From: Dermacentor variabilis
Taxonomy: Eukaryota; Arthropoda; Arachnida; Ixodida; Ixodidae
Assembly: GCF_050947875.1 (NCBI RefSeq)
Contig: NC_134573.1
Coordinates: 49,836,115 to 49,900,114 of the forward strand
Length of the DNA: 64,000 nucleotides
Direction of reading: 5' to 3'
A program made the position numbers and the translations under genes. The notes below the pieces were generated by a model. It had not been told where the DNA came from and ran no database searches. It worked only from the letters and a program-made list of their open reading frames with translations. This document shows, one piece after another, positions 47,901 to 56,460 of the stretch. Every line of letters begins with the position of its first letter. Within the stretch, counting starts at the first letter, position 1.

Positions 47901-50900
47901 TAAATAGCAACCGTACTAGGTTCTCTTCCAGTTTTCCTTTCGTCATTTTTCGAAGACCATCTTTTATCGTTCGCACTGCCCTTTCCGCCGCACCATTAGA
48001 CTGGGGATGGTATGGAGCGCATCGAAGGTGCACAATGTTGTTGTTTGCCACGAACAACGCGAAGTCTTGACTGGCAAATGGGGTCCCGTTGTCAGAAACG
48101 ATCGTGCGCGGTATTCCAAACCTGCTGAAAATGCCACGCAGACAGTCAATGGTAGTCTGCGTTGAGGCATGTGACAAAGGTATTGCTTCGAGCCATTTGG
48201 TGTGTGCGTCGACTACTACGAGTATCATTTTTCCGCAGATCGGACCCGCGTAGTCAATGTGAATACGGGACCACCTTTCGCCTGTTTCAGGCCAGTTAAC
48301 GACGGGAGCTGCAGTTGGCATCGGCAGATTTTGCACACAGTACTGGCATTGTGCAGACACGTCTTCAATATTTTTGTCGAGGCCTGGCCACCAGAACAAA
48401 GAACGAGCGACAGATTTCATTGCCGGTGAACCCTGGTGCGTTTCATGTAGAAGATGCAGCACTCGCTCCCTAGCTTCGGTCGTTATTATGACCCTATTAC
48501 CCCAGTACACCAGTTCATGTGCTACGGATAATTCGAGCTTGCGGTCAAAAAACGGCAGTACGGCCCGGGCCATTCCGTTTGCGTTTCTGGGCCACCCATG
48601 TAATATGTACCGTTTGACCTCGACCAGGACAGGGTCAAAAGCCGTTAATGCTTTCAGCTCACGCGTTGTTATGGTGCCATTGTTCAGCTGGTTTAGCGAC
48701 AGCACATATTCGGGCGGCTCACCGTCATCGTCAGATTCCGAAGATCTTTGCGGAAGTCGGCTGAGGGCGTCAGCATCTGTCGTCCTGGTGCATACTGTAG
48801 CCGGTAGCGGTAGGCCCCCAGGTGGAGTGCCCAACGTTGTATCCGTGCGGCGGCCATTGTGGGCGTCTGCTTGTCCGATTTCAGCAGGCCCAACAATGGC
48901 CGGTGGTCAGTCACTAAGGTAAATTCCCGACCTAGAAGGTAGTCGCGGAATTTCGTGACGCCGAATACCAGTGCCAGTGCCTCTCGCTCGAGCTGCGAAT
49001 AGTTGCGCTCCGCCTGCGTTAATGTTCGCGAGCGGAACCCAATGGGCCTGTGAACGTTACCGGTCGTGTGAAACAAGACAGCTCCCACACCGTACGGAGA
49101 CGCGTCACACTCAAGTTTAAGTTCCTTCGAAGGGTCGAAATGAACTAGAACCTTGGCTGTTTTAAGGCTTTGCTTGGCAAGATCAAACGCGTGCTCTTGC
49201 GGCTGTTTCCATTGCCAGCGTGCGTTCTTTTCAAGCAGTTGATACAATGGGCCAAGTGTGGTTGACATGTTCGGCAGAAACCGCGCGTAAAAAGTAATCA
49301 TACCCAAGAATGAACGAAGCTCACTGACATTACAGGGGCTCGGTGCCTTCATGATAGCGTCAAGGTTTTTTTCTGTCGGATGAAGCCCATCACGATCGAT
49401 CCGATGGCCTAGATAAGTTACTGCTGGGCTGCGCAAGTTGCATTTATCGAACCTTAGCTTTACACCGCGCTCTCGGAAGCGCTGTAAGATGTTTTTCAGC
49501 CTTTCGCCGCCGTCACTCGCTTTTTCGGAAATGAGCACATCGTCAAGATAAGCCTGTGCTCCTGGAAGGCCAGCCAATACCTCATCCATTTTCCTTTGGA
49601 ATATTGCGGGCGCTGAGGCTATACCGAAAGGAAGTCGATTGTAGCAAAATAGCCCTTTTGGCGTATTAATGACGCAAACTTTCTTCGCGTTATCGTTTAG
49701 CGCCACTTGATTGTATGCATCCCGTAAATCCAAAGTGCTGAAATAGTCCCCATCGTGTAATCGGGCAAACATATCCTCAATGATTGGCAATGGGTATTGC
49801 TCAGTTGCACACGCTGGATTTACTGTGGCCTTGAAATCGCCGCAGATTCTTACTGCGCCGTCTTTCTTAAGCACTACGACTATGGGCGTTGCCCATTCAG
49901 AGTGTGCCACCGGCGACAGCACGCCCACAGAAACTAAACTGTCTAGCTCGAGTGACACTCGCTCGCGTAGCGCGTATGGAATGGGTCTGGCCTTGCAGAA
50001 CTTGGGTACGGCGCCTTCCTTCATGTGCAGGCTGGCTGGAGGACCCTTGATTAGCCCCAGTTCCTCGGAGAACACGTCGTTGTAGTCATTGAATATGCTG
50101 TTCACGCTGGATTCGCTCGAGTCATTTGTTGCCGCCGAGTTCTCTACAAAACTAACCACTGGAGCACCTGCGCTGTTCAGCCGCTGGATTAAATCGCGAC
50201 CGCAGAGGCTTGGTCCCGCACAGTCCAAGACTGTCAGCGCACACTCCACTGTCACCCCTTTATGACAAACCTGGAGCGCAAGCTCCCCAAGTACTGGAAG
50301 GCGTCCTGTGTAGCAAGATAAATTGAGACTGGACGGTTTCAGTTTCGGCCATTGCTCACGGTGCTTATAATATAGTTCACGCGGGATGACACAAACGGGC
50401 GACCCGGTATCAACTTCCATGCTCAGCTGCACACCGCACCAATCAAACGTTCGGCGGATCGGCGGTTCCAGACAGCTTTTTCGTTGGGATACCAAAGTCC
50501 AAATGTGGGTGGCTTCGGATTCCTTGTCGGCTGAGGCTTCCGTCCCCAAGAGGGTGTTAGTTTGGGCTGTCCTTGCCGTGCCTTGTTCTCTAGCCCCGCG
50601 ACTTCGACATTTCCTTGCAAGGTGACCACGTCGTCCACAGCGGTAACAGCGAGCGTTAGACCAGGAGCAACACGCGTCATTATGTTTTGTACTACCGCAC
50701 CTTGCGCATTCTTGACGTGTGGCAGCCCTCCTCTCATCCACTAGAGTTTCTTTCCGATACGCCTGTACTTTTAACACGGGTGTCGTTGCCGGTCCGATCA
50801 TCTCTTTTACATCACTATCCGCAGCCTCAGCTGCAAGGGCCATCGCTTCAGCGTCTTCTAGCGTTAATTCTCGCTGTGCCAGTAGCTGCTTCTGCAGGGC

Positions 50901-53900
50901 ACCTGACCGTATTCCACAAACAATGCGATCTCGAAGCATGCGATCCAAAGCACTGCCAAAATTGCAATTGTCAGCTATTCGGCGAATGTCTACCAGGAAT
51001 TCATTAACAGGCTCGCCCTCCGCTTGACAACGACTGAAGAACTTGTAGCTTTCGGTGATTTCGTGTCTTTTGGGACTGTAGTGCTCACTCAAAACTTCGA
51101 CGACTTCTTCATACGTCAATGCATTTGGCTTGCGTGGAGCCACCTTCCCTGCCAGCACTTGGATCGTATGCGTATTTAACGCAGCAACAAGCAATGCTCT
51201 TTTCTTAGTCGAGTCTTCAATCGCATTCGCTTCGAAGTATGCTTCTACTTTAATAAGGTACGGCTTCCACTTATCTTTGCCTTCTTCGAAGTCGGGAAGT
51301 TGGTGAGCCATGATGACCTTGGTTTCTCGGTTCTGCGTGGGTTCCGGTTCAGCGTCGACTTTCACTGCATGGGCGATGTCCATCCTCGTCGCCACTGTAG
51401 CATAGCCATGGCGTGCTCGCAATAACGCCAGACCAGTGAAGCCTCAGCGTAGTCAGTAGAACAAAATGAACCTTTATTCAAAGGTGTAGAGCGTATTTAT
51501 AAGTAGCCGAGTGGCAGGAAGATAGAAAGGAGCACGTGTTAGTAGAGATAGTCCGAACCCGAAGGATCGCCAGATGAGGCGATAAAAGGTGCGCGCACTT
51601 CGAAAATGCGTTAAGTTGCAACAAAGCCGTTAACAATGGGCCACCGTGCCATGAAGAAATTATTCGAGGAATAAAATGATGCATCATAGATATTTTGAGT
51701 AATGAATTGAGCGGCTAGCCCCTGCACACCAGTGCGAATTCTAGCAGGTGGTGTACATTTCCCTTTCTTGGTTGTGCTCTTTTTCGGCTGTTATTTGTCC
51801 GTCCTCTGGTGGAGACCTTCAGAGTGGATGTTGTTGGTATTCTTGACTAGTGTCCATCTCGGTCGTTTACTTAGGCAAAAAAAGTTCTATTCTCCTCCTT
51901 AGAATGCACGTTATCATTGTCCATCGCGCTTTAACCTTTTTTTGCTTTGAGATCAACAGTTTGCTGGGAATGAAGCAGTGATTCACAAAAACATACCAAC
52001 TCAATGCTCGTGAGATGAAAAAGGCACCTACACCTTGTCGAAACCGCAATTACGAGGCATCAGTTTCTCACAATACGAGCTAAAAGGAAAACTGGCGCTG
52101 CGGCGTTGTGCAAGCATGGGAATGCCGAGACATAGTGGCTTCGGATAAGCATCGTTATCACTGAGCCACGATACCTTAATCACACATTGTCAGCACTTTT
52201 CCGTACGTCACAGTGCATTATTCTCTACTAGAACAGTAGCTCAAATGCTGTTTTTTTGGTTAACTGTTGCACAAAGATATTGTATAATAAATCATGACAA
52301 CTTGTACTTGAGTGCACAATTATATGCAACGTAAAAAAATAACGCCAGACCACGAAGGTTGGATGACAGGCAGCAATCAAGGTTGGCTCTCATTTTGCGA
52401 CAGCTCATCGTCTGTTCTTATTTGTCGACGTTTGATTATCTACTGCGGCTCAGTAAAATTAATCGAAAGTTGACATATGGATGAATGAAAACGTTCTCTG
52501 AAGATGTTATTTCAAGAAAGCAGTATTTGTGCAGAATTATTCACATTTTAGCACAAGCCTCGCTCTACAAAAGCCAATAGGAGCCTCGCGCACCCATAAA
52601 CCATCATTTCCATGACGGCACAGCCCCCGTTAGGAAACTCCCATATACGGTGGCGCCAGATTTCTCTGTAGGTGATATACAGTGAGAAACTTTATGGGCG
52701 TTACCAGTGAAGCCTCACTTTGGGTGGAGGCTCTGTCCACGAATGATGCAGTTGAGACATTTACCCGTTAGAATAGCGTCCTAGACGAAGAAAATGCCTG
52801 TTCAAGCAGAGATGTTATAGCACTTGCTTCACGAACGCTTTCTCATATCGAAATGTGAGCACACCATGGAGCTGAAGCTACAGTGGTGGTACGACAATCG
52901 CATGCAGCCGAAGCGTAGCTGAAAAGATAACACCGCCAGCTCAGAATTGTTTGGTTGGTTGGTGAAATTTGATGTTGCCTGGGCAGGCTTTTTCAGATTT
53001 AAACATTCGCCTATTGAAGAACAATTTTAAAGAAAGTAAGCTATATGAGGTTCCAATGTATATTCGCTTACATGAGACGATCAAAGCGGGAAATTGGCAA
53101 TCGAAGGAAGTGAGTTGTGGAGCTTACCTCTTAGGTCATCCCATTTCATGGCATCTGAAATGGAAACACGCTTTTGAAAAACACATCAGTCAAATACTGG
53201 GATCCTGCGCCGTTAAATGCTTGGCGAAGAAGCATTTTGAATATGCTGGTTATGCATAAATACCGACTTACTCGCTTTTTCAGAGACTCGGCTGCGTCGC
53301 CCAATCCGGACCTGTGCTGTTAGGCTTATCAGAAGACGTTAGTCATTAGAACTAACGGAACAATTGGTAAATGATGCTTATGTAATCACTTCTATGCAGC
53401 CGAGTGAAACAATTATGTTTCTTGCAGCTTTAAGCTTTATGTCTGATGCTCAATAAGCATCACACATAGCCCTTGTGAAACAGACAGCTAACAGTTACAG
53501 GCGACGACGACACGCTCATGTGATTCGCTACAATTGCTACCACACTTGCTGAAGATAGCTTCTCGTCATTTAGATTCCAAGACTGCGCTGGATTTGCAGA
53601 TATTTTTGCGCAGTATAGCAAACTTCGTTACATATGTCAGCTTTTCAAAGTAAAAAAAATCGTACGACAAATATGAGGTCAGCGTGAGGTCAAAGTAATG
53701 TGACCGTAATAAACGTTCACGCAGTCAACAAGATTCAGCAGTGTTGACACTGGAAGTGAATGCATTCACAAGCGCACCTATCTTTGCGTATCCAAACAAC
53801 TAACGTGAGCTTATGCTCAAGCAAACCACATTTGTTCGTGAGGTACGCTTTTGTATTTTTCGATAAGTACCCTGCAACTTCTCGCCGACAAATTGCTTAT

Positions 53901-54536
53901 GAACTGCCGTTATGAGACGGAGAGGTAGCGTTAATCATGGTATCTGAGTCTAAAAAGAACGCCATATTATGATGTCATCATAACCACGCTGAACGATGAT
54001 ATCGTCTCTGTCATGCTTGCTCGGCTTCGCTAGATTTGACCCTGCTCGCAAGTTTGAAAATTCACACAATCGCATGTATCACACACTAGATGCAAGCATA
54101 TACAACAATGATGCCGTCATTCCTTTCAATACTTAACATCGCCCTCATAAAGACCCAGTTAAATTTATTGTATAACGTATTTTGCGGGAGTGCTTGATAC
54201 ACCCTCCCCCCCCCCCCCCCCGGGTTCACGCTAGTGTCATTGCTTCTCTCAAGATGTTACTTATTTGTCCCCTCATCCTTGGAAAACAAAATGCTCACGA
54301 AAACTCAATAATTTGTTCCTTACCCTCTCATTCAATAGCCCCGGCGACGGAGTGGCGAAGGAGCTGCTTTTACCTAACCTCGTGTACTAGCAAGTGGCTA
54401 ACATTAAACTAATCACAATTTAAGCGGTGAGGACAGTTGCATACTTGCCTGTACTGCTGTGGCCTATTATTACTCCCAGTGCGACAAAAGTGCCGACCAC
54501 CACGATCTGTAAGCTCTGCCTCGGAAGATGCTGCAT
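35834..54536 (-). CDS. Secreted/membrane-anchored conserved protein of unknown function, 7 exons, 280 aa
   Basis: Seven exons join with matching phases into one frame of 843 nt including stop: 54536-54449, 46519-46412, 42529-42435, 41971-41881, 39809-39636, 38386-38223, 35956-35834. Residues 10-25 are hydrophobic (a signal peptide or type II anchor). The rest has six Cys (64, 131, 181, 199, 249, 277), an N-glycosylation sequon N192-I-T194, a VVLLYDVNGVISGLQSG strand-turn motif (81-97), HYFWNIT (188-194) and a C-terminal PPKCL...SSLHVYL pattern. From memory, unnamed insect secreted proteins share the DVNG, HY and LHVY layout; I cannot name the family. An extracellular disulfide-bonded role is likely. 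Intron 1 holds a gypsy element, intron 2 a LINE. Confidence 0.85.
35957..38222 (-). other. Intron 6
   Basis: 2266 bp. Contains the 65-bp tandem repeats near its 5' end and otherwise nothing recognised. Short frames near 37005-37218 lack usable splice phases and were rejected as exons. Confidence 0.8.
37994..38188. repeat. Three perfect 65-bp tandem repeats
   Basis: Units at 37994-38058, 38059-38123 and 38124-38188, each starting TGAACCACCCCGTGTCACTA, identical by eye. The array begins 34 bp inside the intron from the exon 6 donor. Confidence 0.97.
38223..38386 (-). CDS. Exon 6
   Basis: Acceptor CTCTTCGCAG, donor GGC|GTGAGT, 164 nt, ends in phase 0. Encodes RHYFWNITENMACEHLFPVY through ERVIKENIG (186-240), with the sequon at N192 and Cys199. 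Confidence 0.92.
39636..39809 (-). CDS. Exon 5
   Basis: Acceptor TTACATTTGCAG, donor ATGG|GTGAGT, 174 nt, phase 1 to 1. Encodes LICARGRTLRELEEEGVGS through REACYPGM (128-186), with Cys131 and Cys181. Confidence 0.9.
41881..41971 (-). CDS. Exon 4 (acceptor uncertain)
   Basis: Donor CTG|GTGAGT is clear; phase 1. Frame needs a phase-0 start, which gives acceptor GTGGAG|AATTCC at 41971, an unusual GAG acceptor. The better-looking CCAG at 41964 would start at 41963 and break the frame unless exon 3 uses a weaker donor. Encodes NSRMHPRAGYIMD and DIQFLTVYFLPP (98-127). Confidence 0.7.
42435..42529 (-). CDS. Exon 3
   Basis: Acceptor TTTCGCAG, donor GGG|GTGAGT, 95 nt. Encodes residues 66-97, including FYGFRFMKDND and LLYDVNGVISGLQ. 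Ends in phase 0. Confidence 0.88.
42850..46110 (-). mobile_element. RNase H-bearing LINE in intron 2, degenerate
   Basis: Minus strand, in order: endonuclease remnants (46110-45720), a pre-RT linker (SIHDLRLARRTHNKMQRRMF, near 45500), RT (44770-44384), RNase H remnants (about 43900-43300) and a C-terminal zinc-binding-like motif ASCDVCGAEENIEHLLCHG (near 43030-42970). It lies entirely inside intron 2 in the same orientation as the gene. No target duplication was found. Confidence 0.7.
44384..44770 (-). pseudogene. LINE RT palm domain
   Basis: Reads LLDIKRAHNSVTHEAILKPL (motif A), SYLQMRSFYVL, CHGEPQGGVQSVMHFNLALI (motif B) and STVRLSIYADDIFTWTSGV (motif C with YADD intact). The frame is open for 128 residues but the flanks are broken. 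Confidence 0.8.
46412..46519 (-). CDS. Exon 2
   Basis: Acceptor TTTTGCTGCAG, donor CAG|GTAAGC, 108 nt. Reads TWGMRNWKASAFAQMPLTAK, then QAEEMGFVQLNSQCA (residues 30-66, the last split). Ends in phase 1. Confidence 0.85.
46520..47113. other. Intron 1, segment between exon 2 and the gypsy element
   Basis: Contains loosely repeated words such as GAACCCACGACC (near 46684) and TCGAACCCACCACC (near 46808) that suggest a decayed tandem array. No gene. Confidence 0.35.
47114..47341 (-). repeat. 3' LTR of the gypsy element
   Basis: 228 bp, TGTTGCA...GCTACA in element sense. It matches 51396-51623 without a difference by eye. A polypurine tract abuts it at 47342-47354. Confidence 0.97.
47342..47354 (-). 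promoter_or_regulatory. Polypurine tract (plus-strand primer)
   Basis: GAGGAGGAAGGAA in element sense, directly before the 3' LTR and overlapping the end of the integrase stop codon. Confidence 0.85.
47353..48780 (-). CDS. pol: Gypsy pol, integrase part
   Basis: The open frame continues after the frameshift (first Met of the open stretch is at 48834, but homology begins at DADALSRLP near 48777). It shows the HHCC zinc domain (HETHQ...CQYC; H130, H133, C163, C166 counted from that Met), the catalytic triad Asp194 (IDYAG), Asp248 (SDNG) and Glu284 (AAERAV) with 35 residues between the last two, i.e. a DD35E integrase, then a Lys/Arg-rich tail ending RRSTRERKPVQRF. It inserts element cDNA into the genome. 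All catalytic residues are kept. It ends at 47355-47353. Confidence 0.93.
   Translation of the reverse strand, partial: TDADALSRLPQRSSESDDDGEPPEYVLSLNQLNNGTITTRELKALTAFDPVLVEVKRYILHGWPRNANGMARAVLPFFDRKLELSVAHELVYWGNRVIITTEARERVLHLLHETHQGSPAMKSVARSLFWWPGLDKNIEDVSAQCQYCVQNLPMPTAAPVVNWPETGERWSRIHIDYAGPICGKMILVVVDAHTKWLEAIPLSHASTQTTIDCLRGIFSRFGIPRTIVSDNGTPFASQDFALFVANNNIVHLRCAPYHPQSNGAAERAVRTIKDGLRKMTKGKLEENLVRLLFNYRRTPRKSGKSPAELLLGYQIRSRLDTCFPPALAGPKEDQDDWLPLPASEVYTRNYGVGSKWTPGHVKATSGARMVTVETSDGVIQRHVDQVRPRQEVPGVKPTVTTTTTHRSEPDQATQLQHPETVNPDEGITARRIPNGTRSPDFAAPDIPVAPLHTGVAQQTLRRSTRERKPVQRFHF
48693..51383 (-). CDS. gag-pol: Gypsy gag-pol: gag, protease, RT, RNase H
   Basis: I chose the Met at 51383; the longer frame to 51422 would start inside the LTR. 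Counting from that Met: capsid-like region 1-210, two zinc knuckles (CARCGSTKHNDAC and CYRCGRRGHLARKC, about 226-259), protease DTGSP (about 325), RT with LDLRDAY (motif A), QRKMDEVLAG and YLDD (about 612-615), RNase H with CDASPYG, LEREALAL and TDHRPLLG. Good homology stops after APGRQ (about residue 869, 48777); beyond it the frame is nonsense to a stop at 48693 and the homologous frame is the integrase frame. The shift is consistent with loss of one base. Confidence 0.93.
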   Translation of the reverse strand: MDIAHAVKVDAEPEPTQNRETKVIMAHQLPDFEEGKDKWKPYLIKVEAYFEANAIEDSTKKRALLVAALNTHTIQVLAGKVAPRKPNALTYEEVVEVLSEHYSPKRHEITESYKFFSRCQAEGEPVNEFLVDIRRIADNCNFGSALDRMLRDRIVCGIRSGALQKQLLAQRELTLEDAEAMALAAEAADSDVKEMIGPATTPVLKVQAYRKETLVDERRAATRQECARCGSTKHNDACCSWSNARCYRCGRRGHLARKCRSRGAREQGTARTAQTNTLLGTEASADKESEATHIWTLVSQRKSCLEPPIRRTFDWCGVQLSMEVDTGSPVCVIPRELYYKHREQWPKLKPSSLNLSCYTGRLPVLGELALQVCHKGVTVECALTVLDCAGPSLCGRDLIQRLNSAGAPVVSFVENSAATNDSSESSVNSIFNDYNDVFSEELGLIKGPPASLHMKEGAVPKFCKARPIPYALRERVSLELDSLVSVGVLSPVAHSEWATPIVVVLKKDGAVRICGDFKATVNPACATEQYPLPIIEDMFARLHDGDYFSTLDLRDAYNQVALNDNAKKVCVINTPKGLFCYNRLPFGIASAPAIFQRKMDEVLAGLPGAQAYLDDVLISEKASDGGERLKNILQRFRERGVKLRFDKCNLRSPAVTYLGHRIDRDGLHPTEKNLDAIMKAPSPCNVSELRSFLGMITFYARFLPNMSTTLGPLYQLLEKNARWQWKQPQEHAFDLAKQSLKTAKVLVHFDPSKELKLECDASPYGVGAVLFHTTGNVHRPIGFRSRTLTQAERNYSQLEREALALVFGVTKFRDYLLGREFTLVTDHRPLLGLLKSDKQTPTMAAARIQRWALHLGAYRYRLQYAPGRQMLTPSADFRKDLRNLTMTVSRPNMCCR
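51377..51395 (-). promoter_or_regulatory. Primer-binding region
   Basis: TGGCGACGAGGATGGACA in element sense starts 1 nt after the 5' LTR. Such TGGCGAC starts suit pairing with a tRNA 3' end (ending GTCGCCA), possibly tRNA-Ser; that identity is inference. It overlaps the gag start codon. Confidence 0.65.
51396..51623 (-). repeat. 5' LTR of the gypsy element
   Basis: 228 bp. In element sense it holds a TATAAATA box (51494-51501) and an AATAAA signal (51473-51478), so promoter and polyadenylation signals are compactly placed. Confidence 0.96.
51624..54448. other. Intron 1 remainder
   Basis: No gene recognised. A 96-residue plus-strand frame at 52969-53259 has no known domain. A 16-base C run lies at 54206-54221. 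Confidence 0.45.
54206..54221. repeat. Poly(C) tract, 16 bases
   Basis: Homopolymer C run inside intron 1; length may vary or be a sequencing weak spot. Confidence 0.95.
54449..54536 (-). CDS. Exon 1: start codon and hydrophobic leader
   Basis: ATG at 54536-54534. It encodes MQHLPRQSLQ, then a hydrophobic run IVVVGTFVALGVIIG. The donor is AG|GCAAGT, the strong consensus of GC-AG introns; phase 1. The G plus TG of exon 2 makes Val30. In-frame continuity into exon 2 supports this non-canonical donor. Confidence 0.72.
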
Positions 54537-54760
54537 GTTGTTCCTCTCGGACGTACGGGCAGGGCCAAGGTCGGGCATCGACTTGCGCGACGGCACCCTT
54601 CATTCGCCGCGCCGTTTCTCCGTCAAGACAAGTCGCCGCGAAAGAACCAGGCGACCCGCACTCTCTCACGCTCTCTGCTACGCCCTCGCCCAGCCCTTTC
54701 ACACTGACTCCCTTTCTCCCCGCTCAACTTGCTTGAAGGGAGCTCGCAGTGAAAATTCCG
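54537..54760 (-). promoter_or_regulatory. CpG-rich 5' region of the secreted-protein gene
   Basis: Directly upstream of the start codon, this stretch has many CpGs (for instance GCGCGACGGC and CGCCGCGCCG), standing out from AT-rich surroundings. It probably holds the 5' UTR and core promoter. No TATA box is evident. The start site cannot be fixed. Confidence 0.5.
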
Positions 54761-56221
54761 GACTTAAGCGCATATGCTGAGAAACACTCTCAACTAGGGT
54801 TCTGTCAATTAATTTACAAACATCCCCGCTTTACACCGCAAAGCAGCACCCATAGTTTGTGGGGAATGCCATTCTGGAGCTATTCAAGAGGAGGCTTGAG
54901 AGCGCAAACATTTTTCTTTAAAGTGTGCATATTTCTTAACCGAGGGTCAGCATTGCATTGTGTTTACATTAAAATACGGCTGCCGTCGACGCGTACGCAA
55001 TACACTACCTCGGTTTGTTAACTGTCTCATATTGTTTAACGTTCCGACAACAAAAAAGACGAATTAGAGAGGTCATTGTGATGAGCTCGTGGTTATTGTG
55101 AACGCCTAGATAATTTAGACATACATCAAATGTTCCACGCACGAGCATTGTAGCCCTTCGCCCATATAAGTATAATTTGTGTACCCGACTGTCAATCCTG
55201 TGACTTCGTGCACAGAAACCATAAGCACAGAAATGCCTGAGGTGTTCGCACTTCGCTACCCTGTGCTCTGCCATTCAATGTAGCAAAGATAAGGGGACCG
55301 AACTAAACGGGGTAATGCATTCTAGCGATAAGAATCATCTAGCGCATCATTAGTATATTGATGGCAGAACGCGTAATGTCGCACATGCTTCTTCACACCA
55401 CGATTCCAACCGTGTCGAATGTTTTGCTTGTTGCTACACACCTCTAAAAAACAACGATCAGTTGTTTTCATCGACTAAACATTGTATTGTCACGATTCCA
55501 CAGAAAAGCTAAGTGAACGTAGGAGGAATGCGAATGCAGCACTTGTGGGTGCCTTTATTTCAGGGTGAGGGTATACATTGTTAAGTTTTAAGATGAGTGC
55601 TTCTATATCACATACCCAAGGCCCCTCCTCGTAATGTTGCCGCCGCGGCTTGGAGTTTAACCGACCACCTCTTGCTGCGCAGCAGAGCGTCCTGGACTGT
55701 AAGATGTAAAAGCGGTGTAAGTTTGTTTAGTGCAGTCAAGTTATGCATACAAGGGTATACGAGGGTGATGTCGCTGTAGGCGGAAGCAGCAGCCGCAGCG
55801 GAGTGAGGCCAGACTTATCGTAGGCATGCGTACCCCGGTGCAATACTACGCGATGCTCACGTCTAGACAGGCAGTCCGTAGGTCTTTGATCCCGTAGTTA
55901 GTTGGGCTGGTAAGCGACTGTTATTTTGTTGGTGTTATGAAGTGAGTTAATACCCTTCCTTATAATGGGTCCTGTTGCTCTTTTCTTCATCATCCCCTGA
56001 CATTTAGCAAAGAGTTTTCGTTATTTTACCACGTCAAAGTAACCGGTGCGAAATCCAGGTGATTTTTAAGAAGTGTTACAGTGCCTACCCAAACTCTTGT
56101 CATAAGAAGCCAACAAATAATAACACCAAGCACAAGATAGGTGAAATTACTTGTACCTACTAAGTGAATTAAAGAAATGACAAATTATTCGAAATTAAAT
56201 TGTATTAATAAACAAGTGGTC
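54761..56221. other. No recognised feature
   Basis: No supported gene, RNA or element. Confidence 0.4.
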
Positions 56222-56460
56222 GCAGGTGGAGTACGATCCCACGTCTTCGCATTAAGCGATCAAGCGTGCGATGCTCTCACCAATTGACATATCGCGGCGC
56301 CGTTTTCCCATACACTTTCCGGGGTATCTATGTTTCACTACAGGAACTAACCCTGGCAGTGTTAGCCAGTGCCACCACTCACAAATATGTCGGTGGGTGT
56401 GGAACATTTGTTCCACATCCTACTAACAACTACTAACAACAAAGGTGTGCAAAGGTTTTA
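56222..56460 (-). mobile_element. Second tRNA-derived SINE family
   Basis: In minus orientation a tRNA-like segment (about 56302-56222) has an A-box-like TGTCAATTGGTGAGAG and a B-box-like GTGGGATCGTACTCC. On its other side lies a body with GTGTTAGCCAGTGCCACCAC, a word I recall from tick repeats. Extent is approximate and no target duplication was found. It differs from the 9622 family. Confidence 0.5.

Larger units (their letters stand above)
47114..51623 (-). mobile_element. Young full-length Ty3/gypsy retrotransposon, 4510 bp
   Basis: Two 228-bp LTRs appear identical base for base, and the element is flanked by 5-bp duplications AAGCC (47109-47113 and 51624-51628). Coding order on the minus strand is gag (two zinc knuckles), protease, RT, RNase H, then integrase. 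There is no env. Two zinc knuckles and the compact size fit Mag-like gypsy elements. It sits in intron 1 of the secreted-protein gene in the same sense. Identical LTRs imply very recent insertion. One frameshift (about 48775-48779) is the only coding defect seen. Confidence 0.96.

Noticed and set aside
48374..48922. 182-residue plus-strand frame
   Set aside because: Antisense shadow of gypsy pol.
52969..53259. 96-residue plus-strand frame in intron 1
   Set aside because: No motif and antisense to the host gene's intron; likely chance.
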